Source: Casuarius casuarius (Eukaryota > Chordata > Aves > Casuariiformes > Casuariidae). Taken from it: a stretch of DNA of 64,000 nt. The notes under the pieces were generated by a model that saw only the letters and a list, made by a program, of their open reading frames with translations, made no database searches and was not told where the DNA came from. Both the position numbers and the translations under genes were made by a program. This document shows positions 48,469 to 60,722 of the stretch, one piece after another. The DNA is taken from positions 8,643,081 through 8,707,080 of the forward strand of contig PTFA01000011.1 of assembly GCA_003342895.1 (NCBI GenBank). The letters are read 5' to 3'. Positions within the stretch are counted from its first letter, which is position 1. Every line of letters starts with the position of its first letter.

Positions 48469-51400
48469 GCAGTATTACCCTGGCCACAGTTACAACATTG
48501 AAGAATGTCTAAACAGTTTTGGGCCTGTGAAATAAATCAGTAGGTAAAATATCTTGCTAGTTTTGCTGCATTTTAACTTGCATAGTGCTCTGGGAGCTTA
48601 AATAAATCAGCACTGAAGTTTGTTTTATTACTGTCATTTATTCTTCAATTAAGAGCACAGTAAAGTATGTCAGAGGAGGAGAAAGTGAGAGTGCAATTTG
48701 CTGTTCAGACTGGTTTTGCTTCCTAGGTAACATTTCTGTTTTGAGGAAATACATATTTATTCATATAGTGCCCAGATTAATAAATCCAAGAGAAGTAGGG
48801 GAAGGGCCAGAAGAAAATTTCTGCTGAAACCTCAGGTGCACAACTTGTCAGAAACCAGTAACAGTTTTTAATATGCTTTTCTTCCCTAAGAAATGTAGAT
48901 TCCATAGGTCACATTTTGATGAAATGAGATGAGCATTTTTAGCTGATCTTCCCATTTATGCAAAATACTCCTGCACTGGAGGTGAACTGATGATATGCGA
49001 GACTGGACAAGGTTCTGTATAGTGTCTTTGTACTTGCAGATAAAGAGGAGAGTTGAGAAAGTGCAAACTGATCTGTGGTATACATCTGAAAACATTAACT
49101 ATTCACCAGACTTCAGTTACTGTCATTTTGCCTGCAACTCATTTCGATGGCATCTTGTAAATCCAAAGACCACCGAAAGAGCAGGAAACAGTCAAAAGTG
49201 GTTGGTTACACACTATAGTCTTGCAAAGCAGATTTCACTTAAAAGCTCTTGTGCTTTGATGTGTGCATATTACACAAAAAAAGAAATCTTATCTTCCTCA
49301 GCCATCTCTGCCTGTGGGCACTCAGCTGCATCAGATGTGCCAGCTGGACTTTTGTAGGAAAACCAAGCTCTTTTTGGCCAGTGGCAGAAGGTGCCAAGCC
49401 CTCAGGGCTCAGTGCCCCCTGCCTTTTCACCCCTTATGCCTTACTTCTGATTTTTTTTTTCCCCTCTCTCTGATTCCTTATAATTGTATTTATTTTCTGT
49501 TCTGATCATATTATTTCTTGTATCCGAAGTCTTAGCCCTTCTTAATGCATGATGCTTTGTCTCCATCCTGTAGTGGAATCGCAGGCTTGGGATGCTCTTG
49601 CATGGCTACAAATGAGCATTTGGCAGTGGTACAGCTCCGGCATTTAAGCTTCCACGTGGGCTCCTCAGTTGCATGTCAGAGAAAGATTTGGTGAGGAAAC
49701 TCCTCTCTAAGGGCTTTCTTGGAAAGGCAGCTGCAGTCCTGGCCCAGATATAGGATCATTTACCAACAACAAACCAGGAAAGCTGCTATTTATAGATCTG
49801 GCTAAGCTAGATAAAATTTTGCCCATCCATTATTTCCACAGATGTTTTTCTGAACTGGGTTTAAGGCCTGTCTGAAATTCAGTAACTACTTCCTATGTGA
49901 AAGCAAACAGAGAATTGGTCCTGCTGGTGAATGTTTTTGATCGTAAGTTCACTATTGTGTTGTGGAGGAGACTTGAAGCATGGGAAGATAAATTAAGAGT
50001 AGTGATCTCTTTATTCCTGTGCTTAATTATTTACGTTTTTGTCCTTCTCTTCGAGTGATTTAGAGATATAAAATTACTTCCCTTGAACAGTAGTACTTTG
50101 GTTAAGATGATTTGCTGAGACATATGGCTTAGTGTGTCTAATGCCTGATGCTTATTTTTATCTGATTGTTCCTACTATAGATATATTGGAGACTCTTCTG
50201 GCTGATGAGTAGGAAGCATATTTGAAACGAGTATGAATAGTAGGAGTAAATCACAGATAGGTTCTTCAGGTCAATTTATAAATGTAGCAGAGTGTCAAAC
50301 TTAAGAAATACAGTTATGTTGCTTTTTTTAGTGCAAGCATAAACGAAACAACTGAGTGGAACCTTAAGACATGTCAGTGTTCACACAGATGCAATTTTTA
50401 AGTAATACATGCTGTAATTTAACATGCCCTATTTTTCTTATACTGATTTTCTAAATGTATTCCAGTACCTTGTTTAAAAACATATTTGTTTAATTAAACA
50501 TATATGTTTGTAGTATATGGGTTTCATGTATATCTCTGGAAATAAAAATTCTGGAAAAATTTATTCAGGCATCTTGTTTAAAGCCATATTAATTTAATAC
50601 ATGGAAAAAGCCTGCATACAAAAATATAACACAAAATAAATACATTTTAAATTATTTCATGCAATAAAGATCTTTCATGAACCTGTGCATTTTAAATTTC
50701 TTCATCTTAGATTTACTATATCATCTATAAAGGGAGTATTGCTACCATAAAAGGTTATGGCAAGTTTTGCAACTGTATTTACCATCTTGAGGAAGTTCAG
50801 GATGTGCTTGGAAAGGTAGAGAGCACCTACAATGAGGATCAGGAAGGAGTGGTGCTATACTGGAGCTAATTAGGAGGAAAGAAAACTAGTGTTTAGGCTA
50901 GAAGATTTTATCCAAAATAGTTTAGAAAATGCTGTTGGAAGGTCCTCACCCTTTTTATGGAAAGAAATAAAGTTAATGCTGGCACACGCTGCATTTTGTT
51001 ACAATGGGGAGAAGTAAGCTTCATGCTGATGGGAGGCAACTGTTTCTTCACGGTAACAACAAAATAAAAGGTAGGATGATTTCTTTTGGCGAGAAAATAA
51101 ACTGTTGTCTGAATATTGTTAAGCATTCAGTGGTGATTGTTGAGATGGTCAAAATACCCGACTTTCCTGAGCGTGCTTTACTGTTCTGTTTAGAAAAATA
51201 GTAGTTCAGCAATTAAGTTCTAATTAAATCACAGTAAAAGGTTGCCAGTAGAGTGTTGTTGTTTCTCTTGCAGCTTTCTTTTATACTGAGGATTATTTAT
51301 TGGTGGTGTGAAATAAAAGATATGTTAACCAAACTTTCAATAAAAAAAGCCTCTATAATACAGTTTATAATTAGAACTAGTGATAAACGTAATGGTACCA

Positions 51401-53370
51401 TGTGGAGAACAGAAGGGTTTTTCATTCCTTGAAGGTTAAATAGACTTTGTTTACTTTTAGACTTTGTTGGGACTCTTTTTCTTTTTTTTAATTAGGAGCT
51501 TTTTCATGTCCTGTGAATAGGACATCTTTTTCAAACTTCTGTTATCTTTTCAAGGTTTTTACAGAATATTTTGGAAAAATTCAGTTCTGTATTTATCAGT
51601 GAATTACTTCATCTTTCTGGTTGTTTACATCCCAGTCAGTGTCTGTGTGTGTCCTAGGATTTTTTTTTTTTAAATGCAATCTTTTGTAGGCACCCGAACT
51701 TGTTCATTTGTGGAACAGAATCCAACTTCCTACATTTCTGTAGATGCTCTAATTAAGCACAGAAGGATTTTGGAGGAAGTGTCATATAAAGAGTCTCCTT
51801 TGGCTATTGTTTAACTATATAAAATTATGAAAATGTTAAGGAACCAGGGAGTTTTGTTGTTTGACCTGTCTGAATTTGAGTTCAAGATGAAGCAGGAAGA
51901 GGAGATAATTGAGGACAAAAATGATTTGTGTGCAGTATTTTGGTGATACTGTTAAGACTCCTGTTAGTGAGTGGACAAAAAGTTCTTCTAAGTTGGGAAA
52001 GCCAATAGCTTTTCAGTTATTTGTTTACTTTCTGGTAGGCAGGAACGAAAATACACTCATTTTATTTTCCTCTTTAGTTAAAGATGGGAAATACTAATGT
52101 GAAAGACTGCCATTTATCTTAATGACGATGAGAATATTTGTCTGTCTTCCATGGAATTCTGTACGCAGCTTTTACTTCAGCCTTGGGCAAGCTTCCAGTA
52201 AAAGAGCTGTTAAAATACTCTTTATTTTTCCTTCATCCTCTGAAGGCCTAGTTATCTCAAGAAACTTGCGTGTCCCTGAAGCCGGTTTCACTTGCTATTC
52301 TTTTTTCTTTACAGATTTTTCTTCTTAGACTGGGGTTTATCTACATTAACTAAACTAAATGTAGTCTATTTAAGTAGACTGGTACAAAGGGTGCAGACTG
52401 TTAGTTTAACTTAATCTGGAATATCTCTAAAGATAGTCAGAATACACAAGCTAAAACTGAATGCCATGTCCACACCGAAGTTCAATCAAACTGCTACTAG
52501 TTTTTTCATAGAATACAACATTTGGATAATATTAATTACTACACTAGTATTGGATCTAATCTGTGGGTTGTTTGTTACCCTGGGTGGGCCATAACCATAT
52601 CTATTATGTGGCATATTGACAAACCGTTTCATTAATCGACAGATGAAACTACTGGCAGTGTGTTGCCAGATTGTTTTGTTTGCTTGGTTGACTTCATCAA
52701 GTTTGGTGCAATCTTTTGATAACATCATTGAGCTTTGAGCGAGCCAAGTAATGAGGGCATCTTTCATTTTAGCTCGTTAGGAAAAACATCCTTCCAGCTA
52801 CTTATCATTCTGTGTTGTCAGAGTGGTCAGTGCTGGTCTAGCCTTTGTTTTGTGAAGAGCTGGTACAAATGTGAAGCAGTATAAATAAATTCATATCCCC
52901 ATTATAGTTTTGCACTGCCTACTGAATCTCTCTGACATGTTCTTCCTTCGTTTTAGAAGACATACATGTGTGTGTACAGACTTAAAATTCAGTATGCCAA
53001 ACATTTGCATGTATGAACATACACTACAAGTTATGGCATTTAAAAAAGCCTTAGAGATCTTCTGCTAAGGTTCTTTCTGTAAAGAAAATACCATAAAACA
53101 ACTGTTATTTGTCTCTGCTGTCTAAAAAGTTACAAACTCATTAGTATTTAAAAAACAATATGAAGTATACAGTAGAATGTATTATCTATTTAAAAAGTTA
53201 GACAACTTACATTTAATTCTTTAGATCTATCTGTATTGGTGAAGTTTTTATTATATCTTGAGGTTTTCTAATAGTACTATGAGAGTGGAACTAGCTTTAA
53301 AGTACAAGCAGCTTTTTAAAGGATTCCTATCAGAGAGTACTAAGGCCAGGAAACCACAGTGTATTCCAGA

Positions 53371-53560
53371 CTTAATTTGCTTTGTGGCCCTGAACAAGTG
53401 AATTAACTTCTCTATCCTGGTCTCCGGAATATTTATCTAAACAGCTCTTACTGGCCACATAGAAATATATTTGTATCGGAATTCTGTAAAGCAAAGGCAA
53501 AGGTGGTGCTTTATAAAGTACTTTGAGGAGAAAGTGCCAATTAAGTGTTTGTTGCAAGTA
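53371..53560 (+). mobile_element. MIR / CORE-SINE-like ancient repeat, sense orientation
   Basis: The segment tttgtggccctgaacaagtg followed by aattaacttctctatcctgg and tctcc parallels the conserved MIR core (gtgtgaccttgggcaag, ttacttaacctctctg, tgcctcagtttcc) in the same order. A downstream part, tttataaagtactttgagga and then gtgccaattaagtgtt, resembles the aagcgctttgag and short-tail region of related CORE-SINEs. Divergence is high, as expected for an amniote-wide element. Strand is assigned from the core order. It could be one of several related MIR subfamilies. Confidence 0.6.
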
Positions 53561-54453
53561 TTTGAGACAGATCAGTCGTTCTAGTAGAGCAGCTTTGCTT
53601 GAATTTGCAGTGTATATGCTAACATCATATTGTTGCTTGTTTTTCAGGATTTAAGTAAAATATTTTCAATGACTGTGCTGATTTCATTCCAAATAAAATC
53701 TTTTTAAGATTTGGTAAAAATAAGAACTAAGATTTAGAATTACAGAATAAAAAGTCTTTATGTGATTCATATGTATGGCCTATGTGTTCCTTAGAGATTT
53801 ACTAGATTTTTCACACCAGAATTGGTAACAACTGTAGCAGGTAGGAAAGAATTTTAATTTCCAGAGTAGTGTGGTTCCAGTTTTAGACGAGCTCTGCACA
53901 GAAACCCAAGTAACTAGAAAAGTTAAAAAAAAGACTTAGAGATTCTTGTTGCAGGTTCAGTTAACGTTTGTCTTGCGAACGCTTCCCTCTGTCACTTGTT
54001 TTTTAATGGTGCTTGTCAGCTTAAAAGTTGCTTTGTAGTTCCAATAACTGTGAAGCAGCAATACAGAAAAGGAGCCTGAAATAGGGATCAAATTTTATTT
54101 GGAAACACTTGGATGGGGAGATTGTAAAAATTAACGTGAACAATTTGTTCTGTGTCTTCAAAAGTACAGCAAGTCTGGTCAACTTGCAAAACCACAATAA
54201 TTAGTTAAAAATGAAGTAATGCATTATTTTCCTGTGAATAATTTTCTTCAAGCTTATTTCTGATATTTTCTGTAGCAAGACGACTACAACTTTATTTCAT
54301 TCATGAAAGAAAATCCCTATTTGCAAATATTAGAGTATTCCTTAATATTAAAACCCTTTAAGATTTAGGTCAGAATTGTAACACAATGAGTTATTGCCTC
54401 TGTTAGTGGAATGTTGATGTAGCAAATTTCTAGAAATGGAGCATTTTATTTCA

Positions 54454-54470
54454 TTTATTTATTTATTTTA
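54454..54470. repeat. (TTTA)n short tandem repeat
   Basis: About four TTTA units in an AT-rich setting, the same unit as the tract at 3536-3555. No function is suggested. Confidence 0.8.
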
Positions 54471-55384
54471 CTTTCATAAGACCTGGATGCTTGCAATTTG
54501 GAAGGTAAAAGAATAAGTCTTTTGGACTGCAGAGATAAACATTGTCTTCGCTGCCTGTATTTCTCCACCTTAAAGCCACTGAATTGCATTAAAATATGCG
54601 AGATTTCTTATAACAGAATTTATGGTGATAAGAGCTGTTAGGTTCCTAAAATTTAAAGATCTAGTAAAGTTGCACGTTAATTTCTTGACTGCACTGTAAT
54701 TAGGGCTTACGAGTGTGAGCAGGACTTTCAAGTACCGAAACATGAAAAATGTTGTTGATGTTTCTCTTTTCTCCTTTGCAACCATTCATTTCCCAGTTCA
54801 TTTTGTTAGAAATGGACTTTGAGAAAACAGAAACTTAAGGTCTAAATTTTTCAGTATTTTTGAGATGTCTGTCATCGTGAAGAGGAGAACAGGGTCTCGG
54901 GTGGAAGGTGTTCTGCCTTGGTTATAGCATTCCTGATTTTGAGAATTCAAAGATATTCCTTGGAGTATAGCAGTTTATTTATACAGCAGCAACATGCTAG
55001 GCCTTTTTAAAAAAAACACAGAACATAAAATAAAAATGAAGCGCATCATAAGTTGTACTTAAAGAGGAAGTAGTATTTCAAAGTTGTTTGTTTTGTACTT
55101 GGAATAAGGAAGTGCTCTCACTGAGGCTTTTACAGAGGTTGGTTGTACCATTTATTGAGAAGATGAATTGTTACCTTTTGTGTGAATTGGCCTCACATGT
55201 TTATTCCCTTTCTGAATATTGGTGCATATTCTGTCCTTTAGTGCGTGTGAAGTTCTGCTGCCACAGGTTTCATTTTGTAGGGGAAATAGTGGAATTACTA
55301 AAATTTAAATCTAGAAACCTAGAAATACTTTTATAATACAATTTAAAGATGTAAATTTAGCAGATGGTCTTATTCCTAAAATAC

Positions 55385-55456
55385 AATGAGACTCATGGAG
55401 ACTGGAAGGGAAACCTGGAGACTGTCTAGTCCAACCCCTCTGCTCAAAGCAGGGTC
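55385..55456 (-). mobile_element. CR1 LINE 3' end fragment, antisense orientation
   Basis: On the plus strand the sequence reads ggaagggaaacctggagact then gtctagtccaacccctctgc and tcaaagcagggtc, the reverse complement of the CR1 3' terminus (gaccctgcttt-type segment, then gttggactaga, then the cctccag and cttcc boxes). It therefore lies in minus orientation with its tail near 55385. Similarity fades after about 55456. The octamer tail is mostly lost. It is short and diverged but diagnostic. Confidence 0.85.
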
Positions 55457-58400
55457 GGGGGGTCATCATCTTTTATAAGCAAGGAGTTCAAAACAGCATC
55501 GATGCCAAGCTAACTGTGTCTCAGTTTTTAAGGGAAAGTAATAGATTTTAGGTTGCTATTGAGTGGAAAAATACAGCATCTCTTTTAACCGTTCATAAAG
55601 TGCTTACTTCAGCACTTTATTACCTGGGGGAGAATGCAAGAGATGCACTGAGAAAAGTCCACGTCCATCTAGCACAGGTGTTTTTAAAGTTGTACTCGGT
55701 CAGGCTTTTGTTAGTGGATTCTCTATGAATACAGTTGTGTGGAAGAGGAGGAAGAATCCAGTAAATGCACTGTGAGCTTCCTTTACCATTTCTGTTAATT
55801 AAATAAAAGTCTTTGTAAATATACTGTTCCCAAGCAAGGACTTGTAATGAGTGTTTCAAAGGAATAAAATAGAAGAAAATATAAACCATTTATGAACATA
55901 TTTTTGTTCTGCCCATGCAATTCCAAGCAACATGGAAAGTTCTTAATTAAAGGAACCCAAATGAAAATGATGTATTCTTTTTTCCATTAAACATCCTTAA
56001 GTCAATTTCCAATGAAGTCTGGCTAAAAACTGATTTATAGTCTTATTTCTGAGAGTTCCAAAAAAAGCATCACACACAGGGAAGAAAAAAAGTCTGCTTT
56101 ATCCATGCTGTAACATCTCAGTGTTGCAAGTGGTACTTTCAAGTTCGTTGGCTTATTTTTATGTACTTTATTTTTTTCATATAATGAATTCTGAAATAAC
56201 TCTGTTAGTCCTCTTATTCTTTCCTTAGTACAGAAATCCTCCAGTAAGAAAATACAAATCATTGTGGCTAACTTTCTCCCAATGTATCACTATTGTGTTT
56301 TTTTTCTTTTAGGGTAGTATTGTTACTAACATTATGTAATACTTTCGTAAAATTGGAACACGTCTCAGAATTTATAGGTGTAGATACTGACCAAATCAGG
56401 AAGGCGGTAAGAAAACTTGCTTTGTTTTCGCTCTCTTTTCTGTACTAACCTCAGAATAAAATCCAGTGTTCAGAGGAGCAAAAGTGCTTATACCCCAGCC
56501 TAAGAGTAAATGCACAGAAGAGGGTAGGAAGGGCTGAGAGGACCCCTCCAAAGCTCTTCTGTAGACTTTCCCCACACACTGAGGAAGCAAGTTCCTGATG
56601 CTGAGTCTCTTTGGACTTGTCTCCGTCAGATGTTTACCTTAGGCGTTAGGCACTTGGATAGTTATCCTGAAACTGCTTCCCGCTAATTTGCAGTGAGCCA
56701 TCTTTATGCCTGAGCTAACAGCCAAAACCGAGTCACAGTTATGCTCCAAAGCTGTTTACGGCTAGGTTTGCGAGTCTGACGGACTTTGGGGACAGATGCA
56801 GACTAAACCACTGTACTGCACTGCACATGTTGCGGTGTTACGCCACAGCTCCTTTTGTGCACACACAGATAAGCAAGTGTTCACGGAGTTTTGCAGGGGA
56901 AATAAAGCCATGCAGCTCATAGTTTACTGCTTTACTAAGAACATTTAGCCAATGCTCTTATGAATGAGAAGACGACAACCTAGACGTTCATATGAATGAG
57001 TTTGTCTTCAATAACCTGAATTGTCTGACCAGTTATATCTGTGACAGCTCAACCTGGATGTTTCTTCACCGGGTTAACACTGCTGAGAGAACCTACCTTT
57101 GACAGAGGGGCTTCCTATGGCTCCGGATTGCTACATCTCAATCTCAACAGTATAGGAGCCCCAAAACAGTGTAATTCATATAATAGTTGCATAATGTAAT
57201 AGATAATTAGATACCTGGGGTATTATACCCACTGGGAGAAAAACAACACACACAAAAAAAGACTATTCCTTCTGCAGTGCTTACTTCTTCTTTGGATAAA
57301 CTCTTTTCAAAAGAGACGGTTTACAATTGGGAACCCAGGAGATCAGCAGGTGCAGGCTATTTTGGCTGCTTGGGGAAACACATTCCCATACTGTGGCATA
57401 CGCTTCTCCAGATCCCAGCTGCTGAAGTCCACAAGTCTGTTACCGTGGTAGATGACTGATCTTATCGCTGTGTGGCTCAGAAAGCAGGGATTGAGAGACA
57501 ATCTCTTCCCTTTACTCTGTGCGCGTGACCCCGCAGAGGTTGGGAGCTGGCTGAGTGTGAAGCTAACTTCTTCTGTCAAATTAGGTCAGATGTGCTCTTC
57601 TGGCTACAGTTAATCCAATTTAAGAGGTTTCAGCCCCAGCTGTTTGTTTCTGCCCTTGTGTACAGATACTGCAGCCTCATTCAGAAATGCAGCATAACTG
57701 CATGTGTAGCTGTGGTCTAAGCCATTCTATCAAAATGACCTGTTTTGAGAAAAGCCCTATAAAACTGCGCTATTTAAACTATACAGAATTGTTCTGACAG
57801 AGCTAAGTTAGGGAACAGCTATACTTTAGTTGTTACTTAGTCTGTAGCTAACGGATCTAAAGCTGCGATAGCCTTTGGGAAGGAGGGTGGTAATCTCCTC
57901 TCCCCACCAGGACAGCATGTGTAGCTGTGTCACGTTGTTGCCAGAGTATAATTATGTATTTGGTGAAGATATGAAAGATTCTATCATTTTTTCCTTACTT
58001 CCATATTCACATAGCATATTTGGGCCTTTAATTTTTTTTTTCCTCTTTATTTGACTTCCTTTAACCTAATGATCAATTGAACTTTTAAAATTCTGGCTAC
58101 TGATATTCCTTATTTTCACCTGATGTATTAGCTTAAGTAGAGACATGTCTGGTAGGAGTCTGTTTCTTATCTGGCTTACACAATTTGAACGAAAGGTCTA
58201 ATCAAATTTAAGCGATACAATTCAGATAGCACAGAAGCTTTCAAAGTTTCTAAACTAAAAATAATTTATTTATTTGTGAGGAGTTCTGCCAAAAAGAAAG
58301 TTTGTTTGAACTGACTGTGTTAAGAAAACTTACACATTTAATATAGTATCTAACCCAGTAAATTTGTGTTTACTTTATTTAGAGCTTAATACAATAAAAT

Positions 58401-60692
58401 ACTATTCTACTGCAGGGTTTAAGTAAGATATTAGCGTAGGAAGGAATAAGCTCTTGCTGCATATGAGACTTGTCAAATAATATAACACTTTTAAAGGTCA
58501 ATCTAATCTTTTTATTCTTGGAAAGAATTCAAATGCGTAAAGACCATGGTGCACTCCTTAATTTCTGAAAAAAATTCTGAAAAAGTCCTGCTTATTTCTG
58601 TTATCTGTGTTCTTTGTCCGTTTATAACAATACATGAGTGATTGCTGAGTTAAGTATTACAAGCAATGTTTAATGGGCTGTTGTGGTTCCGCTGAGTTGG
58701 AGTTGCACAAGCTGGCGTTTTGAAGTTGAAGCAGAGTTGTCTCTTTGACACCCACGTGTTAACTCTGAAACAGGTGGCTGGGGACATGGATAGGGCGACA
58801 CCCTGCATGAAATACCGGGCATCACATGAAATGAACTGGAAAAGGTGGATGGTTTGGGTTCACAATGGTTTTGCTTCCTTCACCAATTTCCTTCTTTTAA
58901 TTTTATGTATTTTCCTCAGGGTGACTCAATAAAAGGCACTAGGCAATGTAAAAAGTTTATTCTAGTGATGCTAATGGAAAATAAATTATCCTAACGATTA
59001 AATTAATTGGTTAATTGACAAGCTTTAAATATGATTGTTACCCAGAGAAACCTATCAGTGCTTGTCTTCTGTGTGAGGTTTTGAAAAGATTTAGCAAGAT
59101 ACACTGGTAAATTAAACATTCCTGTTGTAAAAACTCAGAGCTATATTTTATTAACTAAGTTAGACACTTTTCTTTTAAAGAATATGGAAGAAAAACAACT
59201 CTGAAAAGTTTACAGTGTTCCATTTACAGTATCTTTGCGAGGCCTGATACTGGCAATTTGGTCTCATCTCACTCTTATTTAAGAGATGCTGAGAGGGTGA
59301 AGAATTGCGCAGAGCAAAACCAAGCAAGGAGGAACGTCTGATTTTTTTTCTATCAAAATCCTGAAACACGCAATAGTCTGAAATCTTGTTAGTCAGCTCC
59401 TAAAGTAGACAAAACCAAATATTAGCTACAGGTAGTTAAAATGAGGGAAAAGAAAAGCTGTTTTAAAAATACTTCATGGAATTGCTGAAACTCATTACTG
59501 TAAATGGCTGTCAAAATAAATGATGTATTTTTTTGAAACAGACAGGACCAATTAGATGTGACCAGTTTAAAAAGAAATGGATTTACATTTTGCTGCTGTA
59601 GTAGTAGTTGGTGATCTTGACTGACATCCAGAACCACTCTTGGCCTGAACTACTCCTGTATATCTCAGTTATTTCCACTGATAGGTGGTGTGTCTGTGAT
59701 TGATTGAAACTAAGAAATTACTGACTTTAGTTTGCAAATTGACATTAATCTCATGATTAATTTATGTAGAGTCCGTTGTTCTTTGTTAGGCTATAGTGAT
59801 AGGGAATGCTTTTATTTTTTCTATTTATAGCCATAAATAACTAATTTTATATCAATTTATTCATCAAGATGCTCCCTCTTGCAATCCAGGATTTCAGAAA
59901 AACTCTATAAAATTCTTTTTTTGTTTTTAATTTTTGAAACAGAAATGGAGAAATGCAAGAATGTAGAGGTGTTTAGATTCACATGTATACTCCAAGTCTG
60001 TGCGAGAGTTGAAGTTGTCTACGTCAACCCAGTTGTACCACTGGGGGCTAAGTTAGCTACACAGCCAGCCAGGCGTAGAGCAGTGCTAGCTACATAGTTA
60101 GCTTAGCTTAGTATATGATCCCTTGCACATGCGGCTGAACAGGCCAACATGTTGGAGTTAGGTTATATAATTCTGCACAAAGATAGAATAGGAGCAAAAA
60201 GTGAATCTGAAGTTCGTATATAGAAGTTGTACTTTGTATTTCAACAGTTACAAGTTGTATTGTAGATCTAAAATCTCGTTTACGAAATCTATTTCCTTTA
60301 CAAAATAAGGAAGTCATTTTTAGAAGGTATAGTTCGTTTATCTTTAAAGAATCTTCCGAGCATTTGAGACTTATTTAAAAGCAACACGTGAATCACTGTT
60401 GCTATGTAGAGCAATACAAGAGAAGCCTTGACTTGCCTTAGCTGACAGTAGAAGAAATTTTAGGAGCTTCAATGAAGCAGAAGTGAATTAAATGACTAGA
60501 TGGTTTTGAGGTGATTAGTCAATAAATTGTGCATCTTTTGCATATTGAACTACATCCCCTAAACTGTGTAAACAAAAGTTCTCTTGGTTAAATTTTATGA
60601 GGATTTTGATTTCTACCATGTAGATAAAATTTATCAGTTCTTGGGATTCCTAATAAGAAATAAGATGTCACATGTTGAAAATCAGGTTTTTT

Positions 60693-60722
60693 GGGGGATT
60701 TGGGTTTTTTGGGTGGTGTGGG
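60693..60722 (+). other. Canonical G-quadruplex motif in a G/T-rich stretch
   Basis: G tracts of 5, 3, 3 and 3 separated by loops of 4, 6 and 6 bases on the plus strand, continuing into a T-rich run to about 60760. It meets the usual G3+N1-7 rule and would also be present in the ROBO1 pre-mRNA. Confidence 0.8.

Noticed and set aside
50460..50605. Two about 40-bp stretches (from 50460 and 50563) that both contain ttgtttaaa and poly-AT words, suggesting a degenerate tandem duplication.
   Set aside because: Identity is low outside the AT words, so chance in AT-rich sequence is a sufficient explanation.
59580..59645. Cat-cca-gaa-cca string resembling the HPEPT segment of ROBO1 Ig2.
   Set aside because: Stop codons lie directly upstream and downstream in that frame and the surrounding residues do not match.
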